Below are positions 1 to 5,446 of a stretch of 5,742 nt of DNA, one piece after another (the stretch's first letter is position 1; each line of letters starts with the position of its first letter). The position numbers were made by a program, and so were the translations under genes. The stretch is from contig JAKLZD010000129.1 of NCBI GenBank assembly GCA_024256245.1, positions 1 through 5,742 of the forward strand, read 5' to 3'. This stretch comes from Candidatus Methylarchaceae archaeon HK01M. Lineage in GTDB: Archaea > Thermoproteota > Nitrososphaeria > Nitrososphaerales > JACAEJ01. The notes beneath the pieces were generated by a model. The model was not told where the DNA came from. It saw only the letters and a program-made list of their open reading frames with translations, and searched no databases.

Positions 1-596
1 GTCTCGCTGATGGTCTGTTCACGATCGGCCACTGCAAGATAAGTAACCTCGCCTTCTTCGTTTAACTCTACTTCTACATCGCCAAGCCCCCAATCGGTCA
101 TCAACTGTCGTCTAACCCTCTTGACAAGTTCTTCTATGGGAAGATCGAAGGGGAATACAAACTCCTTCCCTGACAGCTCCTTCTTCAGTCTGTCCATCAC
201 ACGGGGCTTTCCTGCTATGTTCCTTATCAGATTCTCGCTGGGCATCTTTACTATGATACGTCCCTTCCTTTTAGCTCTACTGAACATCTTGTAGAGAGAG
301 ATGCCCTGTTTTGGCATCTTAACCGCCATCCTATCTCCATACTTAACTCCCAAAGCGATGATCAAGCTTGCCGTTAAAATCTGAACCACTCCACCTATTG
401 TTGGTTGATCGAGTATAGCCAGAAGACCACCGCTTATTCCAACTATTCCCAATCCAATGATTATGCCCATTATAGAAGAAAACTGCTCGTCCGTAAAGTA
501 TCTAAAGGCTATGGAGATGAGCATAACAACTAGTGAGGACATACCCCCATAAAGTATCCCTAGGAATAATCCTGTGAATATCTCATCAATAATCAT
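1..596 (-). CDS. Membrane-anchored RCK_C (TrkA-C) domain protein, 3' part outside window
   Basis: The visible 198 residues begin with three hydrophobic segments (about residues 6-30, 40-62 and 66-86), then a basic linker (KMFSRAKRKGR, 103-113). A soluble part follows, with the RCK_C/TrkA-C-like stretch FPFDLPIEELVKRVRRQL and TDWGLGDVEVELNEEG at about 148-182. RCK_C domains usually bind small ligands such as cyclic dinucleotides and gate or tether cation transporters. No RCK_N Rossmann domain with a GxGxxG motif is visible, so this is not a canonical TrkA subunit. The layout matches archaeal proteins, often labelled TrkA-like, of about 400 residues, so roughly half is probably missing. I chose ATG at 596 because GTGATC (608-603), complementary to the 16S rRNA 3' end, lies seven bases upstream. 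GTG at 608 is an alternative start. It lies downstream of the phosphorylase on the same strand, but the 216-base gap argues against strict co-transcription. Role as ion-transport or ligand sensor is inferred. Confidence 0.75.
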   Translation of the reverse strand, partial: MIIDEIFTGLFLGILYGGMSSLVVMLISIAFRYFTDEQFSSIMGIIIGLGIVGISGGLLAILDQPTIGGVVQILTASLIIALGVKYGDRMAVKMPKQGISLYKMFSRAKRKGRIIVKMPSENLIRNIAGKPRVMDRLKKELSGKEFVFPFDLPIEELVKRVRRQLMTDWGLGDVEVELNEEGEVTYLAVADREQTISE

Positions 597-602
597 TTCT
601 AT

Positions 603-608
603 GATCAC
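603..608 (-). promoter_or_regulatory. Shine-Dalgarno site for the RCK_C protein
   Basis: The minus strand reads GTGATC, then six bases and the ATG at 596. It matches the 3' end of the AGGAGGTGATC consensus complementary to archaeal 16S rRNA. It supports ATG 596 over GTG 608, which would lie inside the site. Confidence 0.45.
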
Positions 609-645
609 ATTCTTAACTCAATACAAGCTTTTATTCATTTTTACT

Positions 646-667
646 GATTGTTTGAACATTTACAATC
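646..667. repeat. Inverted repeat GATTGT-10 nt-ACAATC
   Basis: Arms at 646-651 and 662-667 are perfect 6-bp reverse complements around a 10-base spacer. They lie about 50 bases upstream of the RCK_C protein start and just upstream of AT-rich, TATA-like sequence on the minus strand (about 627-643). An operator is possible, but arms this short also arise by chance in AT-rich DNA. Confidence 0.3.
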
Positions 668-812
668 GAGTTTTCTGATTAATGCTCCTCCTTCCATCTT
701 TACTATTTTCGTCAAAGGTATGATCTTATACACAAAGAATTCATGGGAGGTTAATTTCTCACTCGAAGTTTTATATGTACTCTTACCCTCAAAAGGCTCT
801 TTTATATCAGAA

Positions 813-2531
813 TTAAAAGTAAGCCTCTGTCACATATCTATGCATCATTCTATGGCTGTTGAAGTAGTAGGCGATCTTTCCTATGGAGTTCTTCATCATT
901 GTTATCCAGGCATCTCTTCTCTGATAGAACATGGGAAGGATTACGTATTCTAATTTATTATACAAATCGTCAAGTTCCCTGATTTTACGTTCCTCGTCTG
1001 AGAGTTCTTCATCTGGATTAGGCCCTATAGCCCAGCCGGTAACGCCCTCGATCCAGCCTTCGACCCACCAGCCGTCCAAAACGCTGAAGTTAATCACACC
1101 ATTGTGTGCTGCCTTCATCCCACTCGTGCCTGATGCTTCTTGAGGCGGCAAAGGAGTGTTTAGCCAAAGGTCGACCCCTGGAATCAACTTGGCCGCGAGC
1201 CCTATCCTATAATCTTCTAAATAAACTATCTTGATTTCGGCTTTCAGTTTTTCGATATCGCCGAAGACCTCCCGTATTATCCTTTTACCTGATTCGTCGT
1301 TAGGGTGAGCTTTACCTGCAAAGACCATCTGCATCTTGCCCTTCCTATCGACTTTTTTCAACTTCTCTGTATCTGAAAAGATTAAATCTGCCCTTTTATA
1401 TTCGGTGGCCCTTCGAGCGAACCCTATGGTCAAAGTGTCGTAATCCATACCGATATCAGTTGTTTTGTTAATATAATCGATCAGGGCCCCTTTCGCTTCT
1501 CTATGAGCCTGCCAGATCTCTTCATCAGGGATTACGTCGACTCTTACGAGTAGCTCTGGCTCATTTATCCATCTTGGGAGATATTTATCGTATATCTTCC
1601 TAAAACTTTCGCAAGTCCAAGTATAAGAATGGATGCCATTGGTTATTGTGTGAATTTCATAGCCGGGAAACATCCTTTTTGAAGTATATTCATGTCTTTT
1701 TGCTACTCCGTTGATGTACTTACTTAAGTTCAGGGCTAGACGGATCATATTCAACCTTTCCTGACCACCAAGTTTCTTTAGGGTTTCTAAGGGGATGAAC
1801 TCTCCCATGATCTCCTTGACGATCTCATAGGGGAACTTATCATGTGCAACCTCGATAGGGGTATGTGTAGTGAATATACATAGACTCCTAACTATATCTA
1901 TATCCATTTCATATCTCCTCAACAACTCTAAGGCTAAGAGGCTGGAGTGGCCCTCATTCATGTGATACTTCCTAATTTTGAAGCCCAAAGCATCAAGCAT
2001 CTTCACACCTCCGATCCCTAGAACGATCTCTTGTTTCAGTCTGTATCTTTCATCCCTTCCATATAGAAAGAAGGTTATCTCTCTGTCTTCAAGAGTGTTT
2101 CCTTCTACATCGGTATCGAGGAAAAGGACTGGGATTGCCCCTCCTGTTAGGCCCTTCACCTCATAAAGCCAAGCCTTAATCTTCACGTCCCTATCTTGAA
2201 TCTTAACTGTCACATCTACAGGTAATAGTGTCATGAATTCGGAGGGATACCACTCTTCAGGATGCTCAAACTGAATCCCGCTCTTGGTTATTTCTTGCTT
2301 AAAATATCCCTTTTTACTCATCAATGTAACAGCGACCAATGGAAGTCTTAAATCTGCGCTTGACCTTACTGTGTCACCAGCTAGAATGCCTAAACCTCCA
2401 CTATAGGTGGGAATGCCATCCTTTAATCCGATCTCCATGGAAAAATAAGCGATCTTTTCTTTCAAGAAAAGCTTCTTGTAAATAACTTCTTGTAAATGTT
2501 CCACCAACTTTTTATCGCTTCCTTTTTCCAT
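813..2531 (-). CDS. glgP: Alpha-glucan phosphorylase (GT35 family, short archaeal/bacterial type)
   Basis: A cytosolic PLP enzyme that splits alpha-1,4-glucan with phosphate to release glucose-1-phosphate, feeding glycolysis from storage glycogen. From the start at 2531 it has 572 residues. In order I see KIAYFSMEIG (26-35), YSGGLGILAGD (43-53), HMNEGHSS (190-197), THTPIEVAHD (222-231), TNGIHSYTW (297-305), RRATEYKR (373-380), AGKAHPND (405-412) and EASGTSGMKAAHNG (465-478). By comparison with glycogen phosphorylase, Lys473 should carry PLP, and Arg374 and Lys379 match the phosphate-site Arg569 and Lys574. It lacks the long N-terminal DUF3417-type extension of larger relatives. The same frame has an ATG at 2588 (591 residues). 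I prefer 2531 because a TATA-like box at 2557-2569 would place transcription start only a few bases before it, and the 19 extra residues show no family feature. It is divergent from the stress-protein gene. Substrate (glycogen, maltodextrin or starch) cannot be read from the sequence. Confidence 0.93.
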   Translation of the reverse strand: MEKGSDKKLVEHLQEVIYKKLFLKEKIAYFSMEIGLKDGIPTYSGGLGILAGDTVRSSADLRLPLVAVTLMSKKGYFKQEITKSGIQFEHPEEWYPSEFMTLLPVDVTVKIQDRDVKIKAWLYEVKGLTGGAIPVLFLDTDVEGNTLEDREITFFLYGRDERYRLKQEIVLGIGGVKMLDALGFKIRKYHMNEGHSSLLALELLRRYEMDIDIVRSLCIFTTHTPIEVAHDKFPYEIVKEIMGEFIPLETLKKLGGQERLNMIRLALNLSKYINGVAKRHEYTSKRMFPGYEIHTITNGIHSYTWTCESFRKIYDKYLPRWINEPELLVRVDVIPDEEIWQAHREAKGALIDYINKTTDIGMDYDTLTIGFARRATEYKRADLIFSDTEKLKKVDRKGKMQMVFAGKAHPNDESGKRIIREVFGDIEKLKAEIKIVYLEDYRIGLAAKLIPGVDLWLNTPLPPQEASGTSGMKAAHNGVINFSVLDGWWVEGWIEGVTGWAIGPNPDEELSDEERKIRELDDLYNKLEYVILPMFYQRRDAWITMMKNSIGKIAYYFNSHRMMHRYVTEAYF

Positions 2532-2556
2532 GTTTCCGTTTAGACAAGTTGAACTG

Positions 2557-2569
2557 TTAAATATTTTAT
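2557..2569 (-). promoter_or_regulatory. TATA-like box for the phosphorylase (start 2531)
   Basis: The minus strand reads ATAAAATATTTAA. Its centre is about 32 bases upstream of ATG 2531, so an archaeal start site about 26 bases downstream of the centre would leave a leader of only some six bases. No Shine-Dalgarno motif precedes this ATG, which fits a nearly leaderless message. Confidence 0.45.
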
Positions 2570-2623
2570 CTACCCTAAATTCGGGCATGTTATTTCGTAG
2601 GTTATTGAGGTTAGCAAAGTTAG

Positions 2624-2636
2624 CTATTTTTAAATT
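2624..2636 (-). promoter_or_regulatory. Alternative TATA-like box upstream of the longer phosphorylase start
   Basis: The minus strand reads AATTTAAAAATAG about 42 bases upstream of ATG 2588. If this is the real promoter, transcription would begin near 2604 and the 591-residue form could be made. It competes with the box at 2557-2569; sequence alone does not decide between them. Confidence 0.3.
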
Positions 2637-2720
2637 GGGCCATACTTACTGCCGGATTGATAACTTTAGGAGTGCTCATAGGCTCATCTTTGGAGAGAAG
2701 AGTATAATATCCGATTAGAT

Positions 2721-2733
2721 TTTCCACTGGAAA
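2721..2733. repeat. 13-base palindrome TTTCCA-C-TGGAAA in the divergent spacer
   Basis: Perfect 6-bp arms surround a single central base. It lies between the divergent phosphorylase and stress-protein genes, just upstream of GTATAAAAGA (2741-2750), a good plus-strand TATA match that would start a transcript near 2770, about 100 bases before the stress-protein ATG. The rest of the 283-base spacer shows no RNA gene. A regulator site is possible but unproven. Confidence 0.3.
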
Positions 2734-2842
2734 GATCGAAGTATAAAAGATCAATAATTCTTCACGCTTCCAAAATTATCTAATTCAATTAAAAATCTAT
2801 CAGAATGCAAGGTAATGTGATAAGCGAAAGAAAGAATGGCAA

Positions 2843-2854
2843 AAATTAAATAAC
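2843..2854 (+). promoter_or_regulatory. TATA-like box of the universal stress protein gene
   Basis: The sequence AAATTAAATAAC is centred about 24 bases before the ATG at 2872. At archaeal promoter spacing, transcription would begin at or next to that ATG. No Shine-Dalgarno motif lies in the 20 bases before it, so a leaderless message is the simplest reading. This supports ATG 2872 over the in-frame ATG at 2896. Confidence 0.5.
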
Positions 2855-2871
2855 ATAATTTTACCACAAGA

Positions 2872-3783
2872 ATGTTCAGTAAGACATTGAAATCGATGAT
2901 AAATAAAGAACTAGGAAAAGTTCTTGTTCCAGTCGATGGATCTGACTCAAGTCTTCTAGCTGAAGAAGCAGCAAGAATAATTGCTAAAAAGACTGGAGCA
3001 ACTGTAACCGTTTTGCATGTGATACGTGAGATAGATGAATACTATAGAATGTTATACGCAGCTCAGGGACTTGCCTACGATATTCCTAATAATGTAATAA
3101 TGGAGATTCTTGAGCATACTGAACAAGAAGCGAATAAAATCGTTAACGACGCACGGGTTTTATTTAGCGAGGAAGGGATAACAGTAGACACAAAAATACA
3201 CAGAGATATCGATCCTGCAGATAGCATCTTAGAGTTCTCAAAGAAAGATTACGATCTAATCGTAATGGGTGCCCGTGGGAAAAATGAGAAGGAGCCCTAC
3301 GCACTGGGAAGCGTAACCAAGAAAGTTATAAGGCATACAATGTGCCCAATATTTTTTACCAAGACAGTTTGTGCGCTATCTAATTTACTCGTATGTATCG
3401 ATGGCTCTGAAAACTCGATCAAAGCCCTAGATTACGCTGTTAAACTAGCTGAAAAGATTGGTTCAAAAATCACTTTGCTAAATGTTCAAGAACGACGATT
3501 GTATGCTTCCTCACCGAAAATTGTTAAAGAATTGGTTGAAAGGATTTTTTCGAAAGCTTTAGGTGCCATTGAAAGAAGAGGGTTGGAATTTAATAAGAGA
3601 GTTGAGTTTGGTGTTACTTCAGATATCATCGTTGAGGTTGCTGAAAAGGGGGGGCATGACCTTATCGTTCTGGGGAGTCGAGGGCTTGGAACTGCTAAGC
3701 GATTCTTGCTCGGAAGTGTAAGTGACGATGTAAGCCACAAAGCTAGATGTTCAGTTTTGATATTTCCGGCAAAACGTGGATGA
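2872..3783 (+). CDS. Tandem universal stress protein (two UspA domains)
   Basis: A cytosolic protein of 303 residues made of two fused UspA folds, about 14-164 and 169-299. Each starts with a beta strand ending in an adenine-pocket aspartate (VLVPVDGS, Asp22; LLVCIDGS, Asp177). Each ends with the ATP-binding pattern G-x2-G-x9-G-S/T: Gly133, Gly136, Gly146-Ser147 in the first and Gly268, Gly271, Gly281-Ser282 in the second. Both domains therefore look able to bind ATP, unlike tandem proteins in which one half has lost the motif. Such proteins act as nucleotide-dependent stress or energy-state factors; the specific partner is unknown. The first domain has a long insertion-like helix pair (about 53-95). 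The gene stands alone: divergent from the phosphorylase and followed by a gene-poor region. Start choice rests on the TATA-like box 24 bases upstream. Family assignment is secure; biological role is not. Confidence 0.95.
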   Translation: MFSKTLKSMINKELGKVLVPVDGSDSSLLAEEAARIIAKKTGATVTVLHVIREIDEYYRMLYAAQGLAYDIPNNVIMEILEHTEQEANKIVNDARVLFSEEGITVDTKIHRDIDPADSILEFSKKDYDLIVMGARGKNEKEPYALGSVTKKVIRHTMCPIFFTKTVCALSNLLVCIDGSENSIKALDYAVKLAEKIGSKITLLNVQERRLYASSPKIVKELVERIFSKALGAIERRGLEFNKRVEFGVTSDIIVEVAEKGGHDLIVLGSRGLGTAKRFLLGSVSDDVSHKARCSVLIFPAKRG

Positions 3784-3824
3784 CAAAATGGAAATGATAT
3801 CAGTGCAACAACGAGTAGTAGAAC

Positions 3825-3932
3825 ATGAGCAAGGAAAGTAAAGTACTTATCGTTGATAAAAGTAGATCTATTCGACTAGTTGCACTCCAATCTATTGAAA
3901 ATAAACCAACCCTTCAAGTGGGGCCAAGATAA
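3825..3932 (+). pseudogene. Possible remnant of a response-regulator receiver domain
   Basis: A 35-residue frame opens MSKESKVLIVDKSRSIRLV, which resembles the first beta strand and first helix of CheY-like receivers (consensus KVLIVDDS.S.R). The second acidic residue of the usual Asp-Asp pair is Lys here, and the frame stops long before the phospho-acceptor Asp expected near residue 55. An adjoining frame (3880-3999, one base out of register) adds about 39 codons, ending in SMDDLAGSLIQIPL, without a recognised domain. It begins 41 bases after the stress-protein stop. Reading it as a dead receiver is inference from about 20 residues; it may be chance or a real small peptide. Confidence 0.25.
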
Positions 3933-3955
3933 AAACTCAAGGGTATTCCTTGAAT

Positions 3956-4179
3956 CTATGGACGATTTAGCAGGAAGTCTAATTCAAATTCCTCTTTAGG
4001 ATCAAATGTTTCTAGCATAATCTGAAGCCATCGTAATATTAACGTTAGATGTTTTTCTTATAATTCAATTGTAATATGCAAGATCCAAGCATATTATGAC
4101 TCCACAAAGTAGATGTATCCCACCCAAAGCTAATTATCCCATTTCTACGCTTCTGTAAACCTTTATTCTTGGCCAGCAT
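3956..4179 (-). pseudogene. Possible frameshifted small gene downstream of corA
   Basis: On the minus strand an ATG at 4179, ten bases after the CorA stop, opens 44 codons (beginning MLAKNKGLQKRRNG) that end at 4045. One frame over, a stretch open from 4059 to 3956 reads HLTLILRWLQIMLETFDP and then KEEFELDFLLNRP, a plausible helical, acidic segment. The two join at a run of five A on the minus strand (4052-4056). One extra A would fuse them into about 75 residues. I recognise no family. There is no Shine-Dalgarno motif, and the hairpin at 4072-4096 lies inside, so this may be noise. It is antisense to part of the plus-strand frames, so at most one of the two readings is likely to be a gene. 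Confidence 0.2.
4072..4096. repeat. Perfect 8-bp hairpin TAATATGC-9 nt-GCATATTA
   Basis: Arms at 4072-4079 and 4089-4096 are exact reverse complements around the loop AAGATCCAA. G-T wobble pairs could lengthen the stem to about 11 steps. It lies between convergent genes, about 290 bases after the stress-protein stop and 95 after the CorA stop on the other strand. No T run follows directly on either strand, so it is not an intrinsic terminator of the bacterial type. RNA processing or protein binding is possible. Confidence 0.4.
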
Positions 4180-4189
4180 AAGAAGGTCT

Positions 4190-5266
4190 TTATAGCCATT
4201 TCTTTCTTTTGAAATAGATCAGCATCAAAGTTACAATAAATAACATACCAACCAAAACTATAGGATAACCCCATGGAGATTCAAGTTCTGGCATATATGT
4301 GAAGTTCATGCCATAAATGCTGGCTATCAAAGTCAAAGGAATAAATATCGTAGCAATAACCGTCAGTACCTTCATAACTTCGTTCATTCTATTGCTTATA
4401 CTTGAGAGATATATATCGAGCATCCCCGAAAGAAGGTCGCGGAAGGTCTCTATTGTATCGATAACCCGAATTATATGATCGTAAACATCTCTTAGATAGA
4501 TGACCGTTGTCTCCTTGATAAGAGATGATTCTCCTCTTTCCAGCTTACTGACTACTTCCCTTAAAGGCCAGACAGATTTACGTAAAAATATATTCTCTCT
4601 TTTCAATTTGTGAATTGCATGTAGGGTTTCCGAGGTGGGATTCGTTACCAGCTCCTCTTCTAAATCTTGTATCTTTTCTCCCAGTTTCTCCAAGATTATA
4701 AAATAGTTATCGACTATAGCATCTATCAAAGCGTATGCAAGATAGTCCGCCCCCATCTTTCTAATACGGCCTTTTCCGTTTCTGATTCTCTCTCTGATAG
4801 GATTAAAAACATCTCCCTCACTCTCTTGAAATGAAATAACAATATTTGAGGCAAGAATCAGACTGATCTGCTCATCTTTTATTTCATTCTCTTTTTCATC
4901 ATAGTAAAGCATTTTTAAAACGACGAAGATGTAATCCTCAAAATCCTCTATCTTTGGACGATGCTCAGTATTAAGAATGTCTTCCAATTGAAGGGGATGT
5001 AAGTTGAAATGATTTCCGATCTTTTCTATAATTTCTACGTCATGGATGCCATCTATGTTTATCCACGTAACATTTGGTTGATCTTTATATGGAAAACATT
5101 CTTCAACTTTCTTTGCTTCCTTCTCTTGAAATTGCGCCTCGTTATAGTCGATGATAGTAATTTTTACCTTTTCAATCTTTTTCTCACCTATGTGAATGAG
5201 AGTTCCAGGGGGAAGACCAGTCTTTTTAGATCTTTTTTTAAACATCTTTTTGATACTTCTGGGCAT
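4190..5266 (-). CDS. corA: CorA magnesium/cobalt channel
   Basis: A homopentameric inner-membrane channel that takes up Mg2+ (also Co2+ and Ni2+). It has 358 residues: a large cytosolic funnel domain, the long stalk helix, and two C-terminal membrane helices (about 296-317 and 332-352) joined by the selectivity loop with YGMNF (Gly319-Met320-Asn321) and MPEL. It aligns end to end from memory with Thermotoga maritima CorA, shifted by seven residues. The Mg2+-sensing pair Asp89/Asp253 becomes Asp96 and Asp260, and the pore residues Asp277, Asn288 and Met291 become Asp284, Asn295 and Met298. The basic tail KRKKWL is also kept. The N-terminus is basic (KKMFKKRSKK) before the shared GLPPGTL motif. 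I chose ATG 5266 because GGGAG precedes it; an in-frame TTG sits directly before it at 5269. The gene is transcribed alone, convergent with the stress protein and divergent from the DUF1512 gene. All key residues are present, so it should be functional. Confidence 0.97.
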   Translation of the reverse strand: MPRSIKKMFKKRSKKTGLPPGTLIHIGEKKIEKVKITIIDYNEAQFQEKEAKKVEECFPYKDQPNVTWINIDGIHDVEIIEKIGNHFNLHPLQLEDILNTEHRPKIEDFEDYIFVVLKMLYYDEKENEIKDEQISLILASNIVISFQESEGDVFNPIRERIRNGKGRIRKMGADYLAYALIDAIVDNYFIILEKLGEKIQDLEEELVTNPTSETLHAIHKLKRENIFLRKSVWPLREVVSKLERGESSLIKETTVIYLRDVYDHIIRVIDTIETFRDLLSGMLDIYLSSISNRMNEVMKVLTVIATIFIPLTLIASIYGMNFTYMPELESPWGYPIVLVGMLFIVTLMLIYFKRKKWL

Positions 5267-5276
5267 CAAAACTCAA

Positions 5277-5281
5277 CTCCC
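5277..5281 (-). promoter_or_regulatory. Shine-Dalgarno site for corA
   Basis: The minus strand reads GGGAG, ten bases before ATG 5266 and seven before TTG 5269. It does not fully separate the two adjacent starts, but ATG is the stronger codon. Confidence 0.45.
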
Positions 5282-5306
5282 GCTGAATATTATCAGATAA
5301 AGTTCG

Positions 5307-5320
5307 ACTTATTTAGATTT
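5307..5320 (-). promoter_or_regulatory. TATA-like box of corA
   Basis: The minus strand reads AAATCTAAATAAGT. Its centre near 5313 predicts transcription from about 5287, giving a leader of some 20 bases that includes the GGGAG site. Thus corA appears to use a leadered, ribosome-binding-site start, unlike the leaderless pattern of the stress-protein gene. Confidence 0.4.
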
Positions 5321-5418
5321 TTGAATAACCATTAAAAAAAATTTTAAATTAAAATCTGGCGATCTGAATGTCTTCCTGGTTATAGTCTTCAGCAAAAAAG
5401 CTAAAAAGGGACTGTTTT

Positions 5419-5428
5419 CTAATATTAG
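5419..5428 (+). promoter_or_regulatory. Palindromic TATA-like box CTAATATTAG before the DUF1512 gene
   Basis: This perfect 10-bp palindrome is centred about 24 bases before TTG 5447, the spacing expected for a leaderless archaeal message starting at that codon. A second AT-rich block at 5332-5356 could serve as a promoter for either divergent gene. The stop codon at 5426-5428 overlaps the box and closes the frame upstream. Confidence 0.35.
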
Positions 5429-5446
5429 TGTATAGGCGTAATAGTA

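Larger units (their letters stand above)
3784..4189. other. Gene-poor spacer with decayed-looking short frames
   Basis: This 406-base stretch lies between the convergent stress-protein and CorA genes. I found no RNA gene and no full-length coding region. It contains overlapping short frames on both strands, listed separately, and a hairpin at 4072-4096. On the plus strand three consecutive pieces lie in three different frames (3788-3841, 3825-3932 and 3880-3999), as expected of a gene that has collected frameshifts, although chance is not excluded. A short T run at 4052-4056 could help end stress-protein transcription; archaeal terminators are often only T-rich runs. Confidence 0.5.

Noticed and set aside
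791..803. AAAAG-GCT-CTTTT inverted repeat ten bases after the phosphorylase stop, as a terminator
   Set aside because: The stem is only five mostly A-T pairs and no T run follows it on the minus strand.
641..829. A minus-strand frame of 62 codons after the phosphorylase, including EFFVYKIIPLTKIVKMEGG
   Set aside because: It has no start codon near its beginning; the only ATG (697) gives 18 residues and has no ribosome-binding site. It overlaps the phosphorylase end and matches no family I know. It could be a decayed fragment but is unsupported.
648..953. A 101-codon plus-strand frame
   Set aside because: It runs antisense through the end of the phosphorylase gene and the adjoining spacer, with no family resemblance; it is a shadow frame.
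2804..2848. A tiny plus-strand frame (MQGNVISERKNGKN) upstream of the stress protein, as a leader peptide
   Set aside because: It is only 14 codons, has no clear ribosome-binding site, and the likely transcript starts after it.
3486..3740. An 84-codon minus-strand frame
   Set aside because: It is antisense to the second UspA domain, which carries an intact ATP motif.
5009..5335. A 108-codon plus-strand frame
   Set aside because: It is antisense to the 5' part of corA, whose residues are clearly conserved, and its own translation is low-complexity and Phe/Leu-rich.
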